DNA of 64,000 nt from Calocera cornea HHB12733 (GCA_001632435.1 KV424048.1:24693-88692); one strand, 5' to 3'; positions 10,810-22,708 are shown, counted from the stretch's first letter. Numbers and translations: made by a program. The notes: generated by a model not told the origin, from the letters alone.

Positions 10810-13006
10810 ATGTCCAACTCGCTCCAGTCCAAAGACTCCTTCGTAGAGGAGAAGGGCGCGGCCGAGCACCGCGAGGTCGTCCCCGCGCCCCGGCTCGCCC
10901 CGCTCGAGGAGCCCATCGTGATCGACTTTGTCGCGGAGCACAAGCTAATCCGCAAGGTCTGTCTTCCACCGCCTCCTCCGTACTAACCCCCCGGATGCAT
11001 GTTCACACCATGCATATGTAGATCGACAGGATGCTCATGCCCCTCCTCATGACCATCTACCTGTTCGCCTTCCTGGACCGGTCAAACCTGGGCAACGCCC
11101 GCCTGCAGGGGCTCCCGCAGGATCTCTTGGGGGGCGACCCCACGGGCCAGCTCTTCGCCTGGCTTAACGCCGCCTTCTTCTTGTTCGTGCCCTCCCCCGC
11201 GCCCTTAGCCCGCTGACTCACACGGCCCCCACCCCCGTCCTCCTTTTTTTTACATGTCATGCACAGCGCATTCATCACCCTGTCCTACCCGGGGACGATC
11301 CTTGCGAAGAAGTTCAAGCAGAACCGCTGGATGGGCATCGCCTGCATCGGATGGGGCGTCGCCTCCGTCCTGCAGGTTGTCGCCTTCAACTTTGGCGGCA
11401 TCTTTGTACGTCTGTTTGTGAATGGTTTTATTCCCAGATATGAGGACTAACGGGCGAGGTAGACTTGCCGATTCTTCGTCGGTGCGTTCGAGGCCATGTA
11501 TGCTCCTAACATGGCGTTGTACTTCAGTCAGTGGCGTCCACTTATACGTTGAGAAACAAGATCTAACAGAATTGACTTGCAGCCCTGTTCTACACCCGTC
11601 GCGAGATCGCCAAGCGTCTTGGGATCTGGTTCGCGTGTGCGTCTGTCGCCGGTGCTTTCGGTGGTCTGATCGGTACGATCTGGTGAACATCCGAAATGAA
11701 AGAACAGTCTCTGACGAGACATCTGTAGCTTTCGGCGTCCAGCACATCAGAGCCGACGGCAATCTCCACCCGTGGAAAGTCCTCTTCCTGATCGAGGGGC
11801 TGCCCTCCTTCGTCCTAGGCTTCATCACCATTTGGGCGCTCCCCGACCGGCCGGACGACTCGGACCGTTTCACACTGGAGGAGAAGGAGCTGGTGGCGAA
11901 GCGCATGCGCCGCGGGCAGGCGCCCGAGGCACCCCGCTCCCTGTCCTGGAAGCACGTCCGCATGGCTGCCATCGACTGGAAGATCTACGTCGAGGGCGTC
12001 GTTTACTTCGGCTTGAACGTCGCGCTCAGCTCGCTGGGCGGGTTCCTGCCTACTATCATCGCCGGAATGGGATACAGCAACGCTACGGCTCAGCTCCTCA
12101 CGGTTCCTCCTTACGCGGTTGGCGCTGTTGTCCTCCTATGCACCGTTTTCTTGTCCGGTAAGGCATATCTCTATAGAAAAAAAGTGGGAAGTGTCGCTTA
12201 CTTCAGCACTACAGATAAGTACCAGAACCGCGGAATTCCCGTCGCTACCGCCACGGCCATCGGCGGTACTGGCTACCTGTACGTCTCCGTCCTCGATTGC
12301 CAGCCGTTCCAGCTCATAGCCTGTCCAGTATCCTCTGCGTCATCGATCCGGCACAGCTTCACGTTCGCTACTTCTGCACGTTCCTGATCTGCATCGGCAC
12401 CTACACCACCATTCCACTCACTGTATGTTGGTTCCCGTTCAACATGGGCGAGTTTTTTCCTGTCTTTCAATGTTTGAAAAATATTCATCAAACATCAGGC
12501 TCCGAGTCCAAGCGCTCCTGCGGTATCCCCATCTTCCAGTCCCTCGGTCAATGCGGGTCCATCCTGGGCTCTTACATCTTCCGTAAGTACACGCATATGT
12601 TGCTGAAGCCTGAGCTCATGTACTACGAACTTAGCGGCCGCGGAAGGGCCCCGGTACATCAAGGGCTTTGCTCGTGAGTGCACATGCGAATATAAGCCAC
12701 TGTCTATCTAACGAGTGTATAGTTACTTGTGCGCTCTTCTACCTCGCTAGTATCTCGGCTGCCGTCCTGTCGGTAAGCAGACGCCACGTCCCCTTGGTAG
12801 CGACTGCCCGCTCATTGTTATCCGCAGTCCTACTTCCACTTCGAGAACAAGCGGAGGGACAGGGTCTACGGCAAGGTTGACAGGCTGGCAGAGGTTGACA
12901 CCTCTGAGTTGGCAGATTGGGTACGTGCCTTCCCACTCTCTCACTCCTCTCGCTGCTCCTGCCTAACCCTGCTTCTTAGTCTCCTAACTTTCGCTACACC
13001 CCTTGA
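10810..13006 (+). CDS. MFS transporter, anion:cation symporter (Dal5-type) family, copy 2
   Basis: Thirteen exons join to 501 aa: 10810-10956, 11022-11182, 11267-11405, 11463-11526, 11583-11672, 11729-12157, 12215-12278, 12329-12447, 12499-12582, 12636-12674, 12723-12772, 12828-12920, 12980-13006. The protein parallels the transporter at 4967: YLFAFLDRSNLGNARLQGL, FGVQHIRADG, FLIEGLPSFVLGFITIW, VVYFGLNVALSSLGGFLPT, NMGSESKRSCGIPIFQSLGQ and a short C-terminal exon ending FRYTP (copy 1 ends FRYTV). Twelve helices are expected. The intron at 12448-12498 must use a GC donor (ATGG then GCGAGT) to keep frame with copy 1, an unusual but known intron class. Exons of 38-64 nt are frequent. Divergent from cyclase C, so probably co-expressed with it; substrate unknown. 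Confidence 0.88.
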
Positions 13007-14341
13007 GCAACATGGATTGAGTTAACCTTTGGCATGCTCGAAAACGTCGTCCTGGGATCTACCTCAGTATTTCTATGTTCTTGCTGTCTTATCCCGGTAC
13101 TATACTACTGCTCTGCAAAGCCATGTTGGCACATGACCAACGGTCTGAACGGCATCGAGGCATATTGCGCCTGACGTTGTGGATCCCTTCACGGCAGTGT
13201 GAACTCGGTTTACAGAGTCGACCGCATCTAAATCGGAAATGGATGCGGTCGGTCATGGGCCGTCATGGTCATAGGCTGTTGCCTGTGTTCGAAACAGAGG
13301 CGTTCTTGGTTTGCTCTTGGTTTCGGTTGAGTTCCGAACCGGTTGGAACCGAGTCAGAACCGGTTTTGGCTGGACGAAGGCTGAACGTGCAAACTCCGCT
13401 GAGGTGTCGCTTTGAGGCTCAATAACAACACTGAAGTGAGAACAAAAGCAGTCATAAGTGCTTCATTTGTGTGTAGGTCGCGTTATACAACATTCACAAT
13501 CAGTGCATTGTCAATATTCGGCTATAATTTGAGGTGCCAATGGTGCCCGCCGAAATTTTGACGTCATCAGACCTGTTTCTATCTATTGGACCACGTGCAC
13601 TGGAAACAAATACAGGACCGGTTTTAACCGCCTTGCGATTTCTCAAATGCCCAGTCTTGATCTCAGTCCGGTTCCGGTCTCGAGACTGGAGCCGAACTGG
13701 AATACCGCGGGTCGTGAGCGCGTCCATCCCTTAAAGCTGCGCATTAGACTCTTCTGCGCAGAAACTATGGCTTTATGTAACAGTACACAGCCTCAACGTT
13801 CGTCTTCTCGCCACGTCACCGACATTGATCTGGGCTTGGTTATCGATTTTCCAGCATCAGAAGGCTCCACTCAGCTGCCAGCTCTACGTGATATGCACAG
13901 CTTCTCGCTGTATCAGATCATTTTCCCGCATTTGTAATCTTGGCTTTCCTGTCCGCATCATCAATTGGCCTGAGTTTCAGCTGTCCTGGACTGAGTTTCA
14001 TGCTGTTCTGGCTAGTTTTGGCATCTCTCTCGATCAAGCTAGTCCCATTACGTCTTCCCGAGGAGCCAGCAATGGAGGATCGGTGCCTGTATCATACTGA
14101 TTGTCCCAGCTGCTGGCTGAACGTGTGGGCTATGCTGCAGATCACACCAACAATGGTTCATCCTCTTGATGCCGTGGACAAAGTCGGGGTGGAGCAGCGG
14201 AGTGTTCGTCGATCACTTCCACAATCGCCTGGTGGATATCTACTAGCATCAGGGTGCTCGTTGAAGGGTACAATCACTGGAACCTCTCCCTTTCCCACTG
14301 TCTGCCTACACTTCCCCGTCTCCAGGCGAAACGCGCGACCC
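13007..14341. other. Intergenic with relic of the hAT-like repeat
   Basis: 1.3 kb without a recognisable gene. From about 13290 to 13390 and again 13600-13730 there are CGGTTCCGG/GAACCGG-rich segments resembling the subterminal zones of the element at 6823. The second segment ends GCGTCCATCCCTT, close to the inverted TAGGGAYGCA end. I read these as remains of one decayed copy. An open frame from 13940 to 14341 precedes the next gene, but its composition is random. Confidence 0.5.
13600..13732. mobile_element. Decayed copy of the hAT-like repeat (right end)
   Basis: The order of motifs (CTTGATCTCAGTCCGGTTCC, GAACTGGAATACCGCGG, GCGTCCATCCC) matches the right end of copies at 7170-7305 and 16900-17043 (GTCTTGGGGACC..., GAACCGCGG, GTGTGCATCCC). 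Many differences and a missing clear left end show an old remnant. Confidence 0.4.
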
Positions 14342-15685
14342 ATGCCATGTCATCAGGCCGATTTCAGCTATATTCAGACCCTTGCCGCCCTGCAGTACTC
14401 AGTTGACCTGGCCCGACCCGATCCTCGACCTCTGCCGCCTACCATCTCGGTGACTTCATTGACAGAGTCATCCATACAGCCAGCTCACACGGAGGATCAT
14501 ATGTGTCCTATTCTGAACCGTCTTCGCAAGGGTACGACAAACGTCGGGTCCGGCCCGGTCAGTACCGAGAGGGGACTGCAGCCCAGGAAACTGAAGAAGG
14601 GAACCAACTTCTTCTTCTGTAAAGCGCGATCGCGCGGAGATGTACGTCTGTCACTCTCAAAGTCTGTTTCCCACGCTCAATGTCTCGCAGCTCATCATCT
14701 TGCTGTCGAACGCAGAGAGGACAGAGTCGGCCTCGGTAGTGGAGGATGTGGTTGGCTGGATTGAGGCCAAACGAAAACGAGGACAATCGGATTCCGTGAT
14801 TGTGAAGAAGGTTGAGGACCTGGAGATGCAGGTAGGTGGCTTCTTCTGGAGCATGAACCAAACTAAAAACATGAGGTACAGTTCCAGCGACACATATCCC
14901 TTCATCCAATGTTTCATGCAGCCCGTACTCGCGCCGGTCTACCACCATCACTCACACTCCCAGGAGCCTGGGGTCTGACATCCCCGAGCTCGGACTCAGC
15001 AACCCACCGAATACAGTTTCCCCGGGCGAAGTTGGCGTCAAGATCTCCTACTTCGAGCACGTCTGGGAGCAGTTCATCTACTTCGTCGGTTAATACCTTG
15101 AAGCCTGCACCTGCTCTTCACCATATTGTTGTCAAGGAGAAAGCTGTGCGGACGCGCAGCGTTTCCGCTTCTCACGGGCAAGAGACTTCCTACGTCGACG
15201 TCGACGTCTCAGTCCCTGTCACCAGCTTGGATGCGCTGCCTCAACGATCTGCCAGCTGGAGCCGTGTTGCGCTTAAGCGGTTTCAGAGTCGTGAGGAAAC
15301 CACTGCAAGCCTCGACGATTCTGGATATACTTCAGACTCGAGAATACACTCGTTGCGTCGACGTTGGAGGCCCGCCCTTCCTCCTCCCGCAATGCGCCCA
15401 GAACGAACACCGCTGCACATGCGACCTGACACGCCGACTGTCCACATTCAGCGGCGAGCCTCCATTGACTGCTCGTCAACGACAGCCGCAAGTCTGTCTG
15501 AGCTGCCATCTAGACCGGCAACAAGCCACAGCGTACATTCCGATCTCGGGGAACGTGGACAGGAGGAAGGGTATCATGGTGCATTCTCAGAGAGGGGGGT
15601 GGAAGAGTTCTTAGATCCCCGCTTGGACAGCATCCTTGATCCTTATTCGGCGCAGACATTCCTCAGACTGTTCAAGGCCGGTTAG
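14342..15685 (+). CDS. Ser-rich hypothetical protein
   Basis: Three exons, 14342-14641, 14691-14831 and 14882-15685, joined by introns of 49 and 50 bp with good donors (GTACGT, GTAGGT), give 414 aa. I do not recognise the family. The middle exon (VVEDVVGWIEAKRKRGQSDS, then VKKVEDLEMQ) is amphipathic and may form a helix. The third exon is low-complexity, with a Ser stretch (SSTSGSSSSTSSVN), several S/T-P and R-x-x-S sites, and ends DPYSAQTFLRLFKAG. No signal peptide or membrane helix is visible, so a cytosolic or nuclear, possibly phosphoregulated, protein is likely. The start is uncertain: ATG at 14501 in the same frame is a shorter alternative, and further upstream exons are possible. Confidence 0.6.
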
Positions 15686-15884
15686 ATACGCGTGACTTGG
15701 AGGACGTGGAGAGACAGTGGAGTTCATGTAGTGTTCTGCAGCGCAAAATTTCCGGTACTGTATGCGGATGGAGCTGTCGCTGGGTGGATGCCGGCATCCA
15801 TACAAATGCACAAGTAGTCACACTGGCAGTGCGTGTTGTGGAAACAGACTGGATTATGCTGGCAGTCCACGCTATGGGACTCTG

Positions 15885-16515
15885 TCATACCCAAGTGTAC
15901 GTGAAGATGCAGGTGTTGAAGTAACGCGCGTGAATGCCGTTTTCGTCGACCATGGTCGAGCCTCGAGGTAACCAGTGCCGCCGATAAAGGCGGAGAGGAT
16001 CATCGAACTGCCGCGAAACTGGTAATGCTCTGAGCCGAAGGTGGTCATGATGAGGACGACACTCGCCGATGGAATAGTAGGCACAGTGAGGAGCTGCGCC
16101 CAAGCAGCTGTATAGCTCATGTACGCGATGATGGTAGCTAGGAAAGCCCCCACGGCTGCAGCAACGCGGCTCGCACCGAAGTAGATCATGCCAGTGACAT
16201 AGGTCTTCCAGTCGAGAGCAGCAATGCGGGAATGCTTCCAGTTGAGCTGCGTGGCTTCTTTCTTCTTGGTACCACGGGACATGCGGAGTATAGCAAGCGC
16301 CCTCCCCTTCTCGTTGAAGTACCTCTCGGGGCGGTCACGCCGAACTGGCGACCATATCTAAGCAGGCACCGGGGATACCCTCAAGGATGAAGAGCGGACG
16401 CCAGTTGTGGATGTGCTCGTTATGGATGTTCTGACCACCGACGGCTGGAGGCCGATATTAGAGCAAGGTCATGCCAGCCGGAGGGGTTTGGCCACCGAAG
16501 GCACCAGCGACATTA
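15885..16515 (-). pseudogene. Remnant of a third ACS-type MFS transporter
   Basis: Read on the minus strand, the segment carries in the right order the VAGAFGG loop (near 16510), HNWRPLFILEGIPG, ERYFNE, MSRGTKKKEATQLNWKHSR, DWKTYVTGMIYFGASRVAAA, LLTVPTIPSASVVLIMTTF, FIGGTGYL and ENGIHARYF-TCIFTYTW. These match the middle of the transporters at 4967 and 10810 (for example WKIYLYGVIYFGVNVALSAL). Frames break between blocks, a stop codon lies after the EGIPG block, and both the first two helices and the whole C-terminal third are absent. It is a decayed, truncated third copy facing the opposite way. Confidence 0.8.
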
Positions 16516-18004
16516 GGGAGGAGAAATCAGATGGCGAGCCGGATGCAATGTGCGGACCGTTGAGAAGGTGCTTGCTGACGAGCTGCGCATGTACTGCATT
16601 CGATCTCTCATTCAGTTTCTCATCTAGATTAAGTAACTTGGTAGTATTCTTGAAGAGATGATGCCGGGGGCCGTTTACGCCGGACGTGCCCATGTGGCGC
16701 ATCTTTGGCTGCCGTGGCAGTGAACGCACAGCCACCCCGCCCGTTTTCGGCGGGGCCCGGCGCGGCGGAGCCGCGGGTCATCGGCGTGACGGCTCAACAG
16801 GACTGCTCTTCGTCCACATCGTGTACCAGACCAACGACGTCAAGCCCATGCCCAGGTTCCTCTGTTTGACTACATACAGCCACGTGCCTCACAAACGGGG
16901 TTGAGATTGGTTCAACCGATTCATCCCGGTTAGCAGTTTCTGAGAGCACTGGTCTTGGTCCAGTTTTGATCTTGGGGACCTAACTGAAACTGAGCCGGAG
17001 AACCGCGGTCTTTGTGTTCGGTTCGGACCGGTGTGCGTCCCTAGGGAAGTTCGGCTTTCCCGATCAATAGTGCGAAATGCAATGAGTCTATCACTTCTTT
17101 GTCGCAGCGGGCACCTCCTACTCCCTCTTGGTCTACACGGCCTTGAAATCCTGGGACCAAAAAAGACTGCCCCTACTCTATCGAAATACTAAGAGGTGTG
17201 GAAGACGTGCGCGGATCTGAATGAATTCCGGCCCCCTCCCTCGGCCTGGTTTCAGTGCAGCTGCAGTCAATAGACGGGATCGGTGAACCCAATATTGAAA
17301 GTGAGCAGAGCAATGTGAATTGGGGTGTCTAGCCGAACATAGGGTATGGGCATCCCGTATGGGGGTATCTTTATGCTGTCACGCCGAGGTGTGGCACAGT
17401 CATGAGGTGGAATGGTAAGCGTGCGCGGCCTGGCCGGACCACATCGACATTTGGAAGCCGGTTCATAAGGTAGAATACTTTCTCGTGTCGGGTCCTATGT
17501 AACCAACCTTCGATCGGGTCAATAACGACACCTGGTGCCATCTCCGTGAGCGTTTACCTCGGATGGACATTGCGGACGACCATGCTCTTAAATGTGGCGC
17601 TTCGGCGAAAGAACTTACTCTGGGTATCCCAGACTGGCAGGCGATCCGGGACTCATACACGTTTCCATAGACACCATAAAGGGAGCATGCCGTCCGAGGA
17701 TTTCTGCATCCCCAGCACCCCGGCAGTCGAGACACGCGCAGTTTGACCGTAAGGTAACGTTACGCGGAGTTTGCTCGCGGTTCGCCGATGCTGGATAGCC
17801 CGCGGGAATAACCGCCTTAGCGATCTCAAAGAACGTATTACATATTCCCAAATTGCGCGTCTAAAGGCACATGTCATATGTTACGAAAGTATCTGTTCAG
17901 CGTGGTACAGTATAATATCGCGTACCTGGGGCGTCGACGCGGATACATGTAGATCGGACGAGACGGAGAATCCCTCGTGATCGGGAGCAAACAAATGAAT
18001 ACAA
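16516..18004. other. Intergenic with repeat copy, no gene
   Basis: About 1.5 kb between the MFS remnant and the P450. It contains a GC-rich hairpin-like stretch at 16735-16775 (CCCGCC...GGCGGGG) and the second copy of the hAT-like repeat (16830-17043). From 17050 to 18000 only short random frames are present. Confidence 0.5.
16830..17043. mobile_element. hAT-like/MITE element, copy 2 (right half)
   Basis: Collinear with 7120-7305: shared blocks include ACATA-GGCCACGT/AGCCACGTG, CTTGGGGACCTAAC, AAACTGAGCCGGAGAACC and the end GTGTGCGTCCCTA. The left half of the element is missing or too diverged to see. Its end (reverse complement TAGGGACGCACACCGG) helps define the family terminus as TAGGGAYGCACAC. 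Confidence 0.6.
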
Positions 18005-19809
18005 TTGGCCGATCACAGCCAGAAGGACCCTACCATGGAAATCGGCCTGCCAAACCCAGTACTGGCCGTGGTACTGTACATATACACTGGGTACCTTTGC
18101 TGTCTGTGGTCCTCACCGATACCCCACCACAGCGAAATGCCTGGCCTACTACTGATTGCGGCTCCGGTGCTGATCGCTGCACTCTTTGCGACATGGTACC
18201 TCAAGGTGCGAGTGAGCCCGCGCCGCGATGCGCCGCCTATGGTGCCATATATCATCCCGTGGATTGGGTCCTCCATCAACATGGCTACAGATCCAGACGC
18301 TTTTTTCGCGAATGCCACGTAAGAGCTCGGCTCCAGCCATGGAACCAATGCTGATGTTGATACAGGGCTAAACATGGCAATATCGTTGGAGTACAGGCAG
18401 TGGGCACCTATCGCTACTTCGTGACCCATCCAACCGTACGTATCCGTATCTGCTCAGGCTGAAGGAGGTTAACTGGTTCTTTCAGCTCGCCAAGCAGGTA
18501 CACAAAATGTCCAAAGTGAGACTGCCGGGCTGGGTGCGACTTGCGTTGTGCTGATTATGGCTGTATAGCAATTCGTATTCACCCCCTACCGGCTTCATCT
18601 GTCAATGAAGGTGTTCGGGATGAAGAAGTCGACGATAGAGGAGACAGGCTTTTTTGAGGACTCCTTTTTCGAGACGCTTCATCGGTGCGTCACCCACAAG
18701 CTATTCTCGGGGAGTATAGCTCTGACATGAGAGACAGGTTGATGGCGCCGAACGAGATTTCGAAGAACCTGGTGCCCACGTACGCGAAGTATGCTGCGCA
18801 AGAGGTGGCTGCGTATGTCCCACCGCCGACACCAGTCACGGCTCGCGATTTACTCTACAAGATGCTCTTTCGCGCATCCGCGTACGCATTTTTTGGGGGG
18901 AACTTCGATGCAGATAGTTGCATCGATGATTTCATCGCGTTTGACAAGGCACTACCCCTTATCATGCTCGACGTTCCTTGGCCGCTCACAATCCCAGGAC
19001 AGCAAGCACATGAGGCCATAATGAAGCATATGAGAAACTACGTGGAGAAGACGAACGCAAGCGGTGGCGACTACGTCGAGTACATGACGAATCATGCAAG
19101 GGAATACCACGTGGAGCACGAGATTCCGGCGCTTTGCCTTACTCTTCTGTGGGCTCTTGAAGCAAACGCACCGCTGGCCGCGTACTGGGCAGTGGTCTTG
19201 TCGTTGGTCCACAAGAATGGCCTGGCACCCCTCGTCACCGAGATTGATACTGCAAGAGCCGCCTGGGAGTCCACCAACCCTGGCTTGTCGGTGGCCAAGA
19301 ATCCGGATTATTTTGTTGCGCAAGCCAATCTCCCTCTCTTGTTGGCCACCATCCAAGAGACGCTTCGTTATGCGACATCCTCATTCTCGATTCGCCGCGT
19401 GATGGAGCCTACCACTTTTGCCGGATACAACTTCCACGTGGGCGAGGAACTCGTAATCAACGGCCGCAGCTCTCAGACGGACGACGAGTATTATCCCGAT
19501 CCTGAGGCATTCGAGCCGTCGCGCTTCCTGCATGCGGGATCAACAACGCTACCCACCGGCAAGGAGAAACTCATCAATACGACCGCATACACGGCTCCGT
19601 TTGGTGGTGGAGTTTCCATGTGTGAAGGACGCCACTTCGCTCAGACCGAGCTTAAGATCTTCATTGTCCTACTTCTGACGCAATTGGACATCAGCTTGGC
19701 TCCGGGTGCCAAGCCAGAAGACGCCGCCATGGACTCAACAAGGATTGGATTAGGTGTGATACACCCCAAGCGCGATGTGATGCTCATTGTGAAGAGGCGG
19801 TCTGAGTAG
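18005..19809 (+). CDS. Cytochrome P450, CYP7/CYP8-like fold variant
   Basis: Five exons (18005-18318, 18366-18435, 18486-18515, 18569-18684, 18738-19809) give 533 aa. An N-terminal membrane anchor spans about residues 40-60. The haem-binding loop FGGGVSMCEGRHFA places the ligand Cys at residue 472; the ExxR pair is ETLR at 384-387; the PERF-like region is PDPEAFEPSRFL. The I-helix reads LWALEANAPLAAYW, with Asn320 where most P450s have the oxygen-activating Thr. The same W-A-x-x-A-N pattern is known from CYP7 and CYP8 families, whose members hydroxylate sterols or isomerise peroxides; fungal relatives are poorly characterised. It is ER-bound and expected to need a P450 reductase. An alternative start is Met at 18035. 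Its neighbours do not show a clear pathway, though it borders the cyclase/transporter region. Confidence 0.9.
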
Positions 19810-20053
19810 TTGACATCGGAAGGACGTTTCATTTGTTTGGGCAATCTGCAGGACTTTTTCCATAATTTCGTTTCCAGAATAGAGGATGGCGACCGGAATC
19901 GTGCAGTTTGTGTGTTCATAACATTACATTCGTACGCTGGATAGATGATGGTATCTACAATGGTGCACAGGAATAAGGCCCGCAGCCTTGGGTACATTGC
20001 TTGTCGAAATCTCCGCAGTATACATATCGCAGTCCGTCTAAGCGAAACGGCGG

Positions 20054-21822
20054 TCAGCTGGACTGTCGAGGTTGCCCAGACGGATGAGGCGAGCTCAGCG
20101 GCCTGGGCCCCATCGCTCGCTTGCCGGATCTCGGAGGGGTGGATTTGAAGCTCTTGCCCCTTCCTGTTGGGGGAGCAGAGGAGGTAGTTGGTTCCGTTGT
20201 GGAAATGGGCGCTGGCAGCGGCCGGATGCGAACGGGAGGCGGGGCTGAAACTGTGTTTGGCCCGGGAGCATCAGAGTTCAGAGGCAACGGAGGTATTGCC
20301 GCCTCCTCTGGTATAGGTCGGGGCGCAGGGGATGCGTTCGCAATAAAGAACTTGGTATTACGAGGATTTGGAGGTTGAGAAGGCGGTACAGCGGGTTGCA
20401 TCCGAATGTTGTTGGCAGGTGTCGAATTCGTTGATGTCGAACGCATTCGTCTGGGAAGTCGTATTGAAGATATGATCGAGCCAAGGGAAGACATAGACGG
20501 ATTTGCGACACTCCTTTGCGGCTCTTCTCCAGACGATGTGGAAAGGCTGGGCCAGCGTCGAAGCCCGTCCTCGTCTTTGACAGGAGACTGAGGAGGTGAC
20601 GGGATCTCAGAGACAGTAGGGGGGTTAATGGAATGAGCATAGCCAGCAGGAGGTGCGGAGTGATCTATGGATTATGCGGTCAGAAAGAGAAGTGGACTTT
20701 ATGAAAGGGACACTTACGCAGGTAGGGGTACTGCTGTGATGTCTGAGGACCTTCTGCCATAGTAGGGAGAATAAAGGGCGTTGGCTCTTTTGGGTCCTTC
20801 CTGGCATTGAATAGTGAAAGTCCGAAGGCAGTATGTGGCTGGCCATCCGGTATCGAAGATGTTGGAGGTCCGGGGAAAGGTGTTGTCAGCTGGGCGTTGA
20901 AAGAAGTTGGCCTTGAGCGATTCCTCATGCACAGAGCGATCACAAGTACGACGAGTGCCAGCGCAGCCACCGCGCCTACAACAATGCCGGCGATTTGACT
21001 CTTGCCAAGTTTGGAGCTTGACGAGCTTGCGGAGTCGGCTGCACCACCACTCGACAATGGTGCCGATGTCGTTGCTGATGGCGCCCCTGGGAGGCCCACG
21101 GTCGTCGAGCTGATCATCGGGTATGACATTGTTCCGGTTCCGGTCAGAACGGACGAGCCACCTGCAAACGCCATCAGCCAGACCGTCTTCCCGGCTTGAA
21201 TGGTACAATGTACCTTGAATAACGAAGCTGTCGACAGTAAGTTGACCCCAGGACTTTGTCCGTACATCCCACAAGTTGCAGATGGTCACGTTGTGAATGT
21301 CGTTGGACAAGCCGGTGCCGGAGTACAAGATCATAGCCGAATCATTGGCAGTCGTTGACGCATTTAAGGTGTCGACGACAACCGATTTCACCCCTATCCA
21401 GTCCGAGTTGCAGTCCACACAGACAGCAAACAGTCCTCCTTGATTGCTTTGAAACCCTCGCCACTGGAATTCGGTCCTAAAGAAGCGCTCAGTTCATGGC
21501 TCTCTGCTGGAGCTGTTGCGCCATACCCAGGTTCTGGGATGGACGTTAGTCAGGCCAATCATGGAAGCAGTCGAGACGTACTTGGAAACGTGAAGGCGAC
21601 AGTCGCATTCTGGTTCGTACCAGTTGACGGTATGGAGAAATGATACGTATTATCGTACAGATCTCGACCCGGGTCCGTTGCAGCTCCCCACGCGGAGGGC
21701 GGGGCATACTTGATCCAGGAGCTGTTGTCGTCGACCCAAATGCCCGCCAGATCTGCTTGACCGGCGGACATTGTCGCCAAAGACAGAGTGCACAAGTACA
21801 GAGGCGACGTAGAGGAGAGCAA
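20054..21822 (-). CDS. Single-pass membrane protein with long Pro/Ser-rich cytoplasmic tail
   Basis: Five exons (21582-21822, a 7-nt microexon 21527-21533, 21214-21476, 20718-21161, 20054-20664) encode 521 aa. Domains in order: an extracellular part of about 165 residues with Trp/Tyr-rich strands and a CVDC pair, N-glycosylation sites (NAS, NVT), a Ser/Thr/Gly-rich stalk, one membrane helix near residues 225-247 starting IAGIVVGAVAA and ending ALCM followed by basic RNRSR, and a 250-residue Pro/Ser-rich tail. This layout recurs in basidiomycete surface proteins of unknown role, possibly sensors. The microexon is supported by alignment with the paralogue at 57463: KPGTEFQWRGFQSNQGG here matches EPATGIAWYGSKSGSGG there without a gap. 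An N-terminal signal peptide is plausible but weak. Function unknown. Confidence 0.82.
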
Positions 21823-22708
21823 GTGGCGGCTAGCAGACCATCATCGTGGATGGTGTCGAGCCTGGCGGACCCGGTCAGCACGTCGCCGAGAGGGCATTTT
21901 CATTTGCGGCGAGGCGGTGTCGAGGCGATGCAAAGAACCCGTTCCCTTGCGACACCCAACGGCGCCCAATACATAAGGCCCGTGTGGCTCCCTTTGCGAA
22001 ACTGTTGGCCAATGTAAAAGGTCTTCGATGCCTTGAGGGGCGTCTCTTCGATCATCATCGCTCATCGGATGGGAGGGGCAGGGCTGACCAAGAGACCGTC
22101 CATGGCCAAACATTCACAATGGAAGGACGTAAGGGGGCGGGCCCACGCGGGACGAGCCATTGCGCACCCTGGGACGCGCCGGCCCAGCGCGCGTCGGGCA
22201 AACGCGCATCACGACCATCTTTCACAGCCTTCCGTAGAATTGTAATTCCTGCTCGGCTGCACTGCTCTTTTCCACATCAGACGCATGTCTGCTGCTTTGC
22301 CATTCGATCGTCCCGTCGCTATTCATAGAGCGAATGTTGGTTCTCCATCGGTCCACCTGCGGCAGCATCATCTTTGTTCTGTCCGTCAACTGTGCCGCCA
22401 TCCGCACACTACCGTTCAAGCTGCTTGAACCATACCTAGGCACTTCTCTTCGCTTATGACTAGTACTCTCAGCACAATACGTGAGAATATGACCCTGCAG
22501 GCGACAAAGAGGGCTTGAAGTTCAAGCGAACCTTCTCATGCCTACACTTCGCAGTCCGCCAACTTCCTCTGATGATGGAGCTGAAAGCGATTGCCAACGC
22601 ATCAATTGCAAGAATTCTTCATTTCATAAAGGGTGGCCGTAACCACAATGGGTAGGCTATCTTCACAGAAGCCGGCGATGCCGCCTTGCAAAACCTTCTT
22701 GTACTTTG

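Noticed and set aside
13940..14341. 5' part of the open frame leading into the Ser-rich protein
   Set aside because: Composition changes near 14342 and the upstream part has no structure; kept as intergenic.
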